From the NCBI RefSeq assembly GCF_003130585.1, contig NZ_QFKX01000001.1, positions 744,001 to 808,000 of the forward strand: DNA of 64,000 nucleotides. The letters run 5' to 3'. Shown here piece by piece: positions 23,767 to 32,358 of this stretch. Origin of the DNA: Brachybacterium endophyticum. GTDB taxonomy: Bacteria; Actinomycetota; Actinomycetes; Actinomycetales; Dermabacteraceae. Positions within the stretch are counted from its first letter, which is position 1. Every line of letters begins with the position of its first letter. Below the pieces are notes generated by a model. It had not been told where the DNA came from, ran no database searches, and was given only the letters and a program-made list of their open reading frames with translations. The position numbers were made by a program, and so were the translations under genes.

Positions 23767-25251
23767 GTGGAGGCCTGGAGGTGGCTCGTCGAGCACGTCG
23801 TCCTCGTCGCGCCCTACGTGGCGCTGGTCGTGGACATCATCCTGCGAGTGGTCGCGGTGCTCGTGGTGCCGCGCAACCGCCGGCCCGCCAGCTCCTTCGC
23901 CTGGCTGCTGGCGATCATGGTGTTCCCGATCATCGGCTTCCCGCTGTTCCTGCTGCTCGGTGACACCCAGCTGCCCCGCAAGCGGCGCGAGAAGCAGCAG
24001 GTCGTCAACCGTCTGATGAAGGTCCGCTCGCACGACATCCCCGACAGCGAGCTCGACGAGGACAGCCCCAGCTGGCTGCAGTCCGCCGTCGCCCTGAACC
24101 GCGAGCTCGGCGCCTTCCCGCTGACGGGCAACAACTCCGCCGACCTCGAGATCGAGTACGAGAAGTCGATCCGCCGCATGGCGGAGGACATCCGCACCGC
24201 CCGCGAGAGCGTGCACGTGCTCTTCTACATCGCGGGCCTGGACGAGACCACCCGCCCGTTCTTCGACGCCGTCACCGAGGCCGCCGACCGCGGCGTGAAG
24301 GTGCGCTTCCTCTACGACCACTACGGGTCGCTGAAGTACGGCAGCGTCTACCGGCCGATGCGCCGTCTGCTGGACGCGCACGACATCGAGCACTACCCGA
24401 TGATGCCCATCAAGCCGCTGCGGGACGGCGCCCTGCAGCGTCCGGACCTGCGCAACCATCGCAAGATGCTGGTCGTGGACGGCGAGGTCGCCTGGATGGG
24501 CAGCCAGAACCTGATCGACTCCGCCTACGCGAGCGCGAAGGGCGCGCGTGAGGGCGTGCGCTGGCAGGAGACGATGATCCGACTGCGCGGCCCGATCGTC
24601 TCCGAGATCAACCTGATGTTCGCGACCGACTGGTACCTCGAGTCCAGCGAGTCGATCGCCGAGTCCCAGGTGGTCAAGCCCTCCCCGGACACCTCGGGCA
24701 CCTACGAGTGCCAGCTGGTGCCCAGCGGTCCGGGCTTCGTGCTCGAGAACAACCTGCTGCTGTTCAACCAGCTCTTCTACAGCGCCGAGCGACGCATCGC
24801 GGCCGTCAGCCCTTACTTCGTGCCCGACGAGTCGCTGCTGTACGCCCTGGTCACGGCGGCCAAGCGCGGGGTGGAGGTCGAGCTGTTCGTCTCCGAGAAG
24901 GGCGATCAGTTCCTCGTCGACCACGCCCAGAGCTCCTACTACTCGACGCTGCTCGAGGCGGGCGTGCGCATCCAGCTCTACGAGAGCCCGAAGGTCCTGC
25001 ACGCCAAGCACGTGACGGTCGACGACTCGGTGACGGTGCTGGGCTCCTCGAACATGGACATCCGCTCGTTCCTGCTGGACATGGAGAGCTCGCTGATGGT
25101 CGGCGGCACCGATTTCATGAAGAAGATGCACGCGGTCGAGGACGTCTACCGGTCCCGCAGCCGCGAGCTGACGCTCGAGGAATGGCGGCAGCGGTCGGTC
25201 TGGCGTCAGTTCGTGGACAACACCTGCCGCCTGGCCTCCTCGATCGTGTGA
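23767..25251 (+). CDS. cls: Cardiolipin synthase, phospholipase-D family
   Basis: This 494-residue membrane enzyme condenses two phosphatidylglycerol molecules to cardiolipin and glycerol. Two N-terminal transmembrane helices (about 10-33 and 42-65) with FAWLLAIMVFPIIGFPLFLLLG are the bacterial Cls pattern. Both catalytic HKD motifs are complete: HRKMLVVDG from His231 and HAKHVTVDD from His412, each followed by GSQN or GSSNMD. The start is GTG with GAGGAGGG just upstream. It stands alone between a terminator and the convergent gene at 25282. Actinobacteria often use a eukaryote-like Cls instead, so a PLD-type enzyme is worth noting but not rare. Confidence 0.95.
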   Translation: MEAWRWLVEHVVLVAPYVALVVDIILRVVAVLVVPRNRRPASSFAWLLAIMVFPIIGFPLFLLLGDTQLPRKRREKQQVVNRLMKVRSHDIPDSELDEDSPSWLQSAVALNRELGAFPLTGNNSADLEIEYEKSIRRMAEDIRTARESVHVLFYIAGLDETTRPFFDAVTEAADRGVKVRFLYDHYGSLKYGSVYRPMRRLLDAHDIEHYPMMPIKPLRDGALQRPDLRNHRKMLVVDGEVAWMGSQNLIDSAYASAKGAREGVRWQETMIRLRGPIVSEINLMFATDWYLESSESIAESQVVKPSPDTSGTYECQLVPSGPGFVLENNLLLFNQLFYSAERRIAAVSPYFVPDESLLYALVTAAKRGVEVELFVSEKGDQFLVDHAQSSYYSTLLEAGVRIQLYESPKVLHAKHVTVDDSVTVLGSSNMDIRSFLLDMESSLMVGGTDFMKKMHAVEDVYRSRSRELTLEEWRQRSVWRQFVDNTCRLASSIV

Positions 25252-25281
25252 ACGCCGGGAGTCGGCATCGGGGCCGACGCC

Positions 25282-26037
25282 TCAGGTGAGCCCGCTCAAC
25301 GAGTTCTCCGCCTGCTCCGCAGCCTTCTCGTGCTCCTCCACGCCGATCGCGGACTCGGAGACGAAGACGCTGGGGCCCTCTGGGGTGTCCACGACGATCA
25401 CGGTCAGCCCGCTCGCCGACGTCTTCTTCAGGCTGGAGGAGTCGAACGTGAGCTTCCCGGAGGTGCGGTAGCCCTTCATGCCGTCGACCGTCACCTCGGT
25501 GGTCTTCTCGTCCTCGAGCTCACGGCCCGTGGTGTCGCCCCAGAGGCTGGACTTGGAGACCAGGCAGTCCAGGATCCGGCTGGAGGCCTCCTTGTCGCCC
25601 GGGTACTCGATGCCGGGCTGCCATTCCACCTTCGCGACGCCCACGGTCGAGGACCAGTCCTCCTCGACATGCGCCGCGGCCAGCACGCTGTCGTTGGTGA
25701 ACGCCGCGTAGGACATGTCGCGGCGGTCGTTGAAGACGTCGGGGATCTCGAGCTCGAGGCCTCCGCCGCGCAGCCTGTCGGGCGGGTTCGTCGACGTGCG
25801 GTCGAATCGGGTGGGGGTCCAGCACCACTCCTCGTCCTGCGCCGCGTCCTCGCTCTCGGTCTCGCTCGGGGTCGCGGTCGGACCGGAGGTGGGGGAGGCC
25901 GTGGGGCTCGGGGAGGAGCGGCCCACCGTGAGGGCGTGCACGCCGAGAGTCCCGCCCACGATCAGCACGAACACGACCACGAACGCGCCCACGCCCGCGA
26001 GGACCGGCCGGGATCCGGTGGGGAGTCGGGGGGTCAT
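25282..26037 (-). CDS. Membrane-anchored extracytoplasmic protein, paralogue of the next gene upstream
   Basis: This 251-residue protein has one transmembrane helix (about 12-36), then a Ser/Thr/Pro linker (SPSPTASPTSGPTATPS) and an outside domain of about 170 residues with two cysteines (CWTP and ILDCLVS). The domain shares layout with the gene at 26056-26991. In both, a WCW/DCSIP-type start is followed by an EDDW-type turn, a VEW..EYPG.. segment, an IL.C/IFQC step, then a strand with YRTSGKLTF or WIVQATYHF. Such tethered domains are common cell-surface proteins in actinobacteria. No enzyme motif is visible. It follows its paralogue by 18 bp in the same operon. Confidence 0.75.
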   Translation of the reverse strand: MTPRLPTGSRPVLAGVGAFVVVFVLIVGGTLGVHALTVGRSSPSPTASPTSGPTATPSETESEDAAQDEEWCWTPTRFDRTSTNPPDRLRGGGLELEIPDVFNDRRDMSYAAFTNDSVLAAAHVEEDWSSTVGVAKVEWQPGIEYPGDKEASSRILDCLVSKSSLWGDTTGRELEDEKTTEVTVDGMKGYRTSGKLTFDSSSLKKTSASGLTVIVVDTPEGPSVFVSESAIGVEEHEKAAEQAENSLSGLT

Positions 26038-26055
26038 GGGGCTGCTCCGGGCATG

Positions 26056-26991
26056 TCAGACCACCTTTAGGGTCTCGATGATCTCCTCGAGCGCGTCGGC
26101 GTGCTCGGGGACGTCGGCCGCGACGTCCGAGGCGAGCGCCTGCGGGCCGTCGTCGGTCTCGACCACGATCGAGGTGACGATCGAGGCACTCGAGTCCTTG
26201 ATGAAATCGGGGTTCTCGAAATGGTAGGTGGCCTGGACGATCCACGCCTGGTGTCCGTCGACCTCGGTCTTCTCGCTGCGGTAGTCGGTGACGGTGGGGT
26301 TCTCCCCGAAGCCCACGAGGACCCCGGAGGTGGTCGCGTAGCACTGGAAGATCGCGACGGCGGCGTCCTCGGTGCCCGGGTACCCGCCCTCCTCGTCGGG
26401 CCACTCGACGGAGCCGACGTTGACGACGCTGTACCAGTCGTCCTCGACCTCTCTGCCGTAGGCCGACACGTCCTTCATGTAGGGCAGGCCCGCGTCGACC
26501 CACGGGTAGTCCCAGTCCTTCGGTCGCGTGTACTCCAGATGTCCGCCCCGGACGGTACGGGGTCCGCTCCCGGTGCCGCCCTGCCCGGCGTCCGAGGGGA
26601 TCGAGCAGTCCGTGGTCGGCGCCTGCGTGAAGATCGGCGGGGGCGGGGCGAGGTCGGGATCCTTCGGATCGGGCACGTACTCGCCCTCGCCCGAGGAGGA
26701 GCGGGAGGACCCGGCGGTCGGGGTGTGGGACTCGTCGGGATCCAGCATCGGGCGGAAGAGCGTCTGCGAGAGGATCAGGGCGATCACGCCGATCAGCACC
26801 ACGGCGCCGACGATCACGGTGATCAGCACGACCCGGGTGCGGGCACGGCCGGCCTCGTCGGGGCGGGAGAACGGCGCCGGGGTGTTCCGGGCGTCCGTGG
26901 AGTAGTCGGGGAGGTCCGCGTCCTCCTGGCCCGGGGTGAACGCGGGGAGGGAAGGGGTGTCCTCCTCGTCCCGCTCCGGGCTCCCTGCCAT
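26056..26991 (-). CDS. Membrane-anchored extracytoplasmic protein
   Basis: This 311-residue protein has an acidic cytoplasmic head (about 1-50), one transmembrane helix (about 52-74), a Ser/Gly/Pro linker, and an outside domain (about 125-311). The domain contains two cysteines (TDCSIP and FQCYATT) that may form a disulfide. It resembles the neighbouring gene in domain order and spacing, so the pair looks like an old tandem duplication. The C-terminal helix DALEEIIETLKVV parallels EQAENSLSGLT in the paralogue. I recognise no named family and infer a surface or transport-accessory role only from topology. Confidence 0.75.
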   Translation of the reverse strand: MAGSPERDEEDTPSLPAFTPGQEDADLPDYSTDARNTPAPFSRPDEAGRARTRVVLITVIVGAVVLIGVIALILSQTLFRPMLDPDESHTPTAGSSRSSSGEGEYVPDPKDPDLAPPPPIFTQAPTTDCSIPSDAGQGGTGSGPRTVRGGHLEYTRPKDWDYPWVDAGLPYMKDVSAYGREVEDDWYSVVNVGSVEWPDEEGGYPGTEDAAVAIFQCYATTSGVLVGFGENPTVTDYRSEKTEVDGHQAWIVQATYHFENPDFIKDSSASIVTSIVVETDDGPQALASDVAADVPEHADALEEIIETLKVV

Positions 26992-27050
26992 CTGCTCTCC
27001 CTGGTCGTGCCGTGGCTCCGTGCGAATTCTCCCACAGCCTCCCCGGCGCC

Positions 27051-28253
27051 TCAGGCTCCCGGGACCGACCGCGCCTGCTTGACCCGCAGCATCCGCGCCG
27101 CGGACTCGCGCACGCGGCGAGCCGTGGCCTTCGACTGCGATGCCCAGTCGGCGATCGCCTCGACGAGCTGCTCGGCGAGGTCGGGGTCCGCTGTCAGCAC
27201 CACGTCCCCGCCGGCCTCCAGCAGACGGGTCGCGCGTTCGGCGACGGGGACGTCCTGCACCGCCGCCGCGCTGCCGACGTCGTCGCTGACGACGAGGCCG
27301 TCGAAGCCCATCGACCCGCGCAGCAGCTCGGTGACGATCGGGCGGGAGAACATCGCGGGGGTGTCCTCGTCCAGGCGCGGGTAGAGCGCGCTGGAGAGCA
27401 TGACCATGTCGGCCCCGGCGTCGATGCCGGCGCGGAACGGGTCCAGGTACGAGGAATCGGCGTCGGTCTTCTCGTCGGTGATGTCCTCGGCCGAGAAGTC
27501 GGTGTTGCCGCGCACGCGGCCCAGGCCCGGGAAGTGCTTGAGGGCGGAGGCGACCTGCTGGCCATCGAGCGCCTTCGTCGCGGCCACCACGCAGTCCGCG
27601 ACGTGCGCCGGGTCGGTGCCGAAGCCGCGGTCGACCTTCCCGACCGGCGCATTGGCCGAGCCCAGCTCCGGGTCGACGGCGTCGGCGACGGGGGCGAGCG
27701 CCGCGTGCAGACCCAGGCCCGCGAGGTCCTCGCCGATGCTCGTGTACGCATCGGTGACGGCGTCGGTGCCCTGCTCGCCGAGGGTCGCGGCCGACGGGGT
27801 CCGGCGGGCCGCGCTGCCGCGCAGCATGCGCACCTGGCCGCCCTCCTGGTCCACGCTCAGCAGCGGCGAGACGTCCCCGTCCCCGACCCGGTCGCCGATG
27901 TCCTCGACGAGCGCGCGCACGGTGTCGGCGCTGTCCCAGATGCCCAGCAGGAAGAAGCCGCCCACGCGCAGGTCGGAGATCAGGGAGGAGGCGGGAGTGG
28001 TGCCGGCGGGGATCCCCACGAGCACCAGCTGCGCGGCGGCCTCCTCGTCGCTGAGGTCCGCCGCTCGCTGCTCCGCGGCATCGGGCGTGGGAGAGGGGGA
28101 GGGGGTCGTCTTCTTCCCGGAGGCCTCGGAACCGCCGTCGGACGACGAGGGCCGGGACGTGCTGCCGCTCGCGTCGGAGGCGTCGGCCCCGCGATCGGAG
28201 CAGGAGGCGAGAAGAGCGGCCGGGGGAAGGGCGAGAGCAGTGCGTCGGCGCAT
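27051..28253 (-). CDS. Glycoside hydrolase family 3 lipoprotein (NagZ-like)
   Basis: This 400-residue protein has a short signal peptide ending in the lipobox LLASC, a Ser-rich linker (about 25-60), then a GH3 N-terminal barrel. Marks are SVDQEGGQVRMLRG, VADAVDPELGS, ALKHFPGLGRVRGNTDFSAED, MVMLSSALYP and the catalytic-aspartate segment FDGLVVSDDVGSAA. GH3 enzymes of this size are usually beta-N-acetylglucosaminidases acting on peptidoglycan fragments. The lipid anchor places it outside, implying wall turnover rather than cytosolic recycling. There is no GH3 C-terminal domain. The start is ATG at 28253. Confidence 0.9.
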   Translation of the reverse strand: MRRRTALALPPAALLASCSDRGADASDASGSTSRPSSSDGGSEASGKKTTPSPSPTPDAAEQRAADLSDEEAAAQLVLVGIPAGTTPASSLISDLRVGGFFLLGIWDSADTVRALVEDIGDRVGDGDVSPLLSVDQEGGQVRMLRGSAARRTPSAATLGEQGTDAVTDAYTSIGEDLAGLGLHAALAPVADAVDPELGSANAPVGKVDRGFGTDPAHVADCVVAATKALDGQQVASALKHFPGLGRVRGNTDFSAEDITDEKTDADSSYLDPFRAGIDAGADMVMLSSALYPRLDEDTPAMFSRPIVTELLRGSMGFDGLVVSDDVGSAAAVQDVPVAERATRLLEAGGDVVLTADPDLAEQLVEAIADWASQSKATARRVRESAARMLRVKQARSVPGA

Positions 28254-28321
28254 GTCATCGAGTCTGCCACGGAGCGCGGACGGGTTCGCCCGGAGGGAGG
28301 CCCCACACGGGTGTTCGCCAC

Positions 28322-28327
28322 TAGTGT
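28322..28327 (+). promoter_or_regulatory. -10 element close to the prolyl-oligopeptidase start
   Basis: TAGTGT is followed by six bases (GAAGGC) and then the ATG at 28334. This spacing would give a leaderless or nearly leaderless mRNA. Confidence 0.4.
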
Positions 28328-28333
28328 GAAGGC

Positions 28334-30577
28334 ATGAGCCAGCACGCCGAGTCCCGCCCGCAGCTCCCGGACGCCGAGACCGCGGCCGACCCCTGGCAGT
28401 GGCTCGAGGACGTCACCGGCGAGAAGGCCCTGGACCACGTGCGCGAGCGCAACGCCCGTGCGGAGTCGGAGATCGACGCCGTCGAGGACCCGCGCGGAGA
28501 CGGCAGCCTGAGCGAGCACCTGCAACAGGACATCCTCCAGATCCTCGACGCGAGCGACCGCATCCCGGGCGTCACCAAGCGCGGGGAGTTCCTCTACAAC
28601 GTGTGGACCGACGCCGAGCACGAGCGCGGGCTCTGGCGGCGCACCACGCTCGAGAGCTACCGCGAGGACGAGCCCGAATGGGACGTGCTGCTGGACGTCG
28701 ACGCTCTGGGGCGCGAGGAGGACGAGAACTGGGTGTGGCACGGCGCCCAGCTGCTGCGGCCCGTGGAGGGCGAGCCCTACCGCAGGGCCCTCGTCTCGCT
28801 CTCGCGCGGCGGCTCCGATGCCGACGTCACCCGAGAGTTCGACCTCGAGACCCGTCGCTTCGTCCCGGTCGCCGACGGCGGCTTCGAGCGCCCGGAGGCC
28901 AAGGGGTCCCTGCACTGGATCGACGAGGACACCGTCTGGGTGACCACCGACTTCGGCGAGGGCACGCTCACCGACTCCGGGTACGCGCGGCAGGCGCGGA
29001 TCTGGCGGCGCGGCAGCGCCCTCGAGGACGCTCACCTGGTCTTCGAGGGCGAGCAGCACGACATGGCGGTGTTCGCCGCGCACGACCAGACCCCGGGCTG
29101 GCAGCGCGACTGGATCGTGCTGATGCACGCCTTCTACGACACCACCCTGCGCATCGCCGACCTCTCGGGGCTGTCCGCGGGCGAGGACCCGGTGCTCACC
29201 GAGCTGCCCCTCCCACGGGACATGGAGGCCAGCGGCCACCGCGACCTCGCCGTGCTCGCCCCGCGCAGCGACTGGCAGGTCGGTGACGACACCTTCACCG
29301 CGGGCTCCCTCCTGGTCGCCGACCTGGACACCCTCCTGGCGAGCGCCCCGCAGGGCCCCTCGGCCTCCGACCTGCACGTGCTGTTCGAGCCGACCCCCAG
29401 CACCTCGCTCGCCGACCTCACCATCACCCGGTCCACCATCGTGCTGACGATTCTCGAGGACGTGGTCCACCGTCTCGAGGTCCACCATCGTGGGGATGAC
29501 GGCAGCTGGGTGCGCAACGACCTCTACCCCGAGCTGAGCGGTGCGATCGACGTGCGCGCCGTGGACACCGACGAGTCCGACGAGATCTGGGTGACCAGCA
29601 CCGACTACCTCACCCCGACGACCCTGCTGCTCGGCGACCTCGCCGAGGTCCCCGCCGGCGGAGAGCCCGGCGAGCTCGAGGTCGTCAAGTCCTCGCCTGC
29701 ACGTTTCGAGGCCGAGGGTCTCGAGGTCACCCAGCACTTCGCGACCAGCGAGGACGGCACCCGCATCCCCTACTTCGAGATCGGCCCCGTGCCCGGCGGG
29801 GACAGTGGCGGCGACGGGGGCAACGGGACCGACACCCCCGCCCCGACGCTCCTCTACGGGTACGGCGGCTTCGAGATCTCGATGACCCCCGGCTACCTCG
29901 GAGCGGTCGGGAAGGCCTGGTGCGAGCGCGGCGGCACCTATGTGGTGGCGAACATCCGCGGCGGCGGCGAGTACGGGCCGGACTGGCACCAGGCCGCGCT
30001 GCGCGAGAACCGCCACCGCGCCTACGAGGACTTCGCGGCCGTGGCCCGTGATCTCGTCGAGCGCGGCGTCACCGATCGTGACCACCTCGCCGTGCGCGGC
30101 GGCTCCAACGGCGGCCTCCTCACCGGCAACATGCTCACCCAGTACCCCGAGCTGTTCGGCGCCGTGATCATCCAGGTCCCGCTGCTGGACATGAAGCGCT
30201 ACTCCCACCTGCTCGCCGGTGCCTCCTGGATGGCCGAGTACGGGGACCCCGACACCTCCGACTGGGAGTTCGTGCGCACGTTCAGCCCGTACCACCTGCT
30301 GGCCGAGGGCACCGAGTACCCGCCCACCTTCCTGCTCACCTCGACCCGCGACGACCGCGTCCACCCCGGGCACGCCCGCAAGATGACAGCGGCCCTCGAG
30401 TCGCTGGGCGCGGACGTGCGCTCGTGGGAGAACATCGAGGGAGGCCACGGCGGAGCCGCCACGAACGAGCAGGCGGCCCGCATGAACGCCCTGATGTACA
30501 CGTTCCTGTGGTCCCGGATCGGTGGGTCAGGGCCCCGGTCGGGGGTCGCGCCCGCCGACCAGGACACGGGAGCCTGA
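28334..30577 (+). CDS. Prolyl oligopeptidase family (S9A) serine peptidase
   Basis: This 747-residue cytosolic peptidase has an N-terminal seven-bladed propeller (about 60-470) that gates access to a C-terminal alpha/beta-hydrolase domain. The nucleophile is Ser591 in RGGSNGGLL, the acid lies in TRDDRVHP (673/674) and the base is His705 in EGGHGG. PTLLYGYGGFEISMTPGY precedes the catalytic domain, as in true S9A enzymes. It should cleave short peptides after proline. A Gly/Asp-rich insertion at about 490-500 (GGDSGGDGGNG) is unusual but tolerable in the linker. Its stop overlaps the next gene by one base (TGATG), so the two are coupled. Confidence 0.95.
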   Translation: MSQHAESRPQLPDAETAADPWQWLEDVTGEKALDHVRERNARAESEIDAVEDPRGDGSLSEHLQQDILQILDASDRIPGVTKRGEFLYNVWTDAEHERGLWRRTTLESYREDEPEWDVLLDVDALGREEDENWVWHGAQLLRPVEGEPYRRALVSLSRGGSDADVTREFDLETRRFVPVADGGFERPEAKGSLHWIDEDTVWVTTDFGEGTLTDSGYARQARIWRRGSALEDAHLVFEGEQHDMAVFAAHDQTPGWQRDWIVLMHAFYDTTLRIADLSGLSAGEDPVLTELPLPRDMEASGHRDLAVLAPRSDWQVGDDTFTAGSLLVADLDTLLASAPQGPSASDLHVLFEPTPSTSLADLTITRSTIVLTILEDVVHRLEVHHRGDDGSWVRNDLYPELSGAIDVRAVDTDESDEIWVTSTDYLTPTTLLLGDLAEVPAGGEPGELEVVKSSPARFEAEGLEVTQHFATSEDGTRIPYFEIGPVPGGDSGGDGGNGTDTPAPTLLYGYGGFEISMTPGYLGAVGKAWCERGGTYVVANIRGGGEYGPDWHQAALRENRHRAYEDFAAVARDLVERGVTDRDHLAVRGGSNGGLLTGNMLTQYPELFGAVIIQVPLLDMKRYSHLLAGASWMAEYGDPDTSDWEFVRTFSPYHLLAEGTEYPPTFLLTSTRDDRVHPGHARKMTAALESLGADVRSWENIEGGHGGAATNEQAARMNALMYTFLWSRIGGSGPRSGVAPADQDTGA

Positions 30578-31941
30578 TGCGGTCGGTGCCGGAGCTCCTG
30601 GGCCGCACCGGCCAGGACGACCTCCTCACCCTGCGCAACGACCTGATGACGCTCCAGCGCGAGGTCTCGGCCGACGACCGTCGGCTGTTCCCGCTGCGGT
30701 ACGCACGGGTGAACCCGCCGCGCATGGGCCGACGCGCCGCCGGGATCCGCCGTGACCTCGAGACCCCCGTGGTCACCGTCGTGCCCGACGGCCCCGGCGG
30801 TGCCTCCGTGCTGCCTTACGACCTGCTGCGGCGTTCCCTGGCCGCCCGCGGGCTCGACGTCATCATGCCCGAGCACCGCGGCGTCGGCCTCTCGCGCCTG
30901 GATGCCGAGGGGCATGACCTGCCGCCCCATGCGATGGACCTCGACGAGGCCATCGAGGACCTGCGAGCGGCGCTCGACCATGCACTCGTCGAGCGCACCG
31001 TGCTCTACGGCTGCGGCTACGGCGCCTACCTCTCGCTGGCCTTCGCCGCGCGCCACCCCGAGCGGGTGGGAGCACTGGTCCTGGACTCGCCCCTCGTCGG
31101 CCCCGGGGACGAGGCGATCTCCCAGCTCGCCGTCCGCGAACGCTACTGGGACGGTGCGGACCCGCGCACCGACACCATCGCCCGCACCCTGCGACGACTG
31201 GACGACCAGGCGGTGATCGACGCCCGACGGGCCGGTCCCGTCGTCCTCGCCGTCCACGAGTACGGCGGCACCGACGACGTCCGCGAGCTCGTCGACCTGC
31301 TGGCGATGGGACGCGGCCAGGCGACCTGGACCAGCGTCTGGCAGGCCCTCACGCAGGAGTGGTTGCAGTCCACCCGGTACGTCAGCGAGCCCGATCTGGT
31401 GGTGCGGATCGCGCACACGCAGCTCGCGTTCGGCTCCCACGCCGACGGCGGCCCGATGGACCCGCTGCTGATCTCCGGGGAGCAGGCGCAGCAGGCCCCG
31501 GCCCCCACACGACGTGCCATGGCGCAGGACCTGCGCGAGGTCGCCCCCGCGATCACGGCGCCCACCCTGGTGCTGAGCGGCGAGCAGGATCTGGTGACCC
31601 CGCCGCGGATCGCCCGCGAGCTCGCCTCCCTGATCCCCGGCGCGCACCTGCTGAACATGCCCGACACCGGCCACGGCATCCTCGACTCCCATTCTCAGCT
31701 CGCCCAGATCGCGATCTGGTGGAGCGCCGCGGGGGCGGGCGGCGAGCTGATCGGGCAGCGGGAGCAGCTGATGGCGCTCAAGCCCACCCCCAGCAGCCGT
31801 GTGCTCTCCCACGGTCTGCGTCTCGCGCTCGCCGCCGAGCGCTACTCGCCCTGGCGCATGCGACTGGAGACCGCGCGCACCCGACGTGCCGAAGCGCTCA
31901 TGGATCCCTCGCGTCGCTCTGCTCGGGGGCCGCGGTTGTAG
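30577..31941 (+). CDS. Alpha/beta-hydrolase-fold protein with the nucleophile serine replaced by glycine
   Basis: This 454-residue protein belongs to the proline-iminopeptidase-like alpha/beta hydrolases. PDGPGG (oxyanion region) and PEHRGVGLSRLD precede the nucleophile elbow. The elbow reads G145-C-G147-Y-G149 where active relatives have G-x-S-x-G, so position 147 is Gly. The partner residues seem retained: Asp in LSGEQDLVTPP and His in MPDTGHGI. A C-terminal extension of about 60 basic residues follows. Without the serine it is probably not a hydrolase and may act as a binding or regulatory protein; this is inference. The ATG shares a base with the prolyl oligopeptidase stop, linking it to that peptidase. 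Confidence 0.85.
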   Translation: MRSVPELLGRTGQDDLLTLRNDLMTLQREVSADDRRLFPLRYARVNPPRMGRRAAGIRRDLETPVVTVVPDGPGGASVLPYDLLRRSLAARGLDVIMPEHRGVGLSRLDAEGHDLPPHAMDLDEAIEDLRAALDHALVERTVLYGCGYGAYLSLAFAARHPERVGALVLDSPLVGPGDEAISQLAVRERYWDGADPRTDTIARTLRRLDDQAVIDARRAGPVVLAVHEYGGTDDVRELVDLLAMGRGQATWTSVWQALTQEWLQSTRYVSEPDLVVRIAHTQLAFGSHADGGPMDPLLISGEQAQQAPAPTRRAMAQDLREVAPAITAPTLVLSGEQDLVTPPRIARELASLIPGAHLLNMPDTGHGILDSHSQLAQIAIWWSAAGAGGELIGQREQLMALKPTPSSRVLSHGLRLALAAERYSPWRMRLETARTRRAEALMDPSRRSARGPRL

Positions 31942-32358
31942 GAACGGATCTCCGCGGCGGGAGGGGAGTCTTCTCGGATTCCTCACGCCCGGGGGTTCTT
32001 GGTTCCTCATTTCTCGGCGTTGCCGCCGTCGTGGCGAATTCTGGGGTGCTCGGGAGCATCCGTGCGTGCGCCTCTCGAGAGGCAAGACGTGCCCCCGTCG
32101 CGACCAGGCTTGCATGGCGTCGGCACGGCGTTGAATCCAGCCTCACCTGCAGTAACGCAGGGGTGGGACATCTGAGGCGGGCGTCGTGGAGAACTCGGCG
32201 CATCGGTGGGACATGATGTGAACAAAGTGGGTGTGTGGAGGATTAGATCGACGTTTTCCACATATTCCTCTTCACCTCTTGTGGGCCTCCCTCTCCTCGC
32301 TATTCTTGAATGCAGAAAGCATGGCAGCGGAAAGCAGGCAACGGGGAAGGGGGGAGAG
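31942..32358. other. 417-bp intergenic region upstream of the DUF222/HNH gene
   Basis: This stretch is visibly richer in A and T than its surroundings, especially 32220-32340. It holds a promoter-like pair (32279-32306) but no convincing gene. GTGGGACAT occurs twice (near 32163 and 32207). Base composition unlike the neighbours fits separate acquisition of the HNH locus. Confidence 0.55.
32279..32306 (+). promoter_or_regulatory. Promoter-like pair for the DUF222/HNH gene
   Basis: TTGTGG (32279-32284) and TATTCT (32301-32306) are spaced by 16 bp, leaving a leader of about 45 bases before the ATG at 32359. Confidence 0.45.

Noticed and set aside
32206-32358. Longer start for the DUF222/HNH protein at 32206
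   Set aside because: The extra 51 residues cover the promoter-like region, have atypical codon use and lack a ribosome-binding site, whereas 32359 has a purine-rich one.
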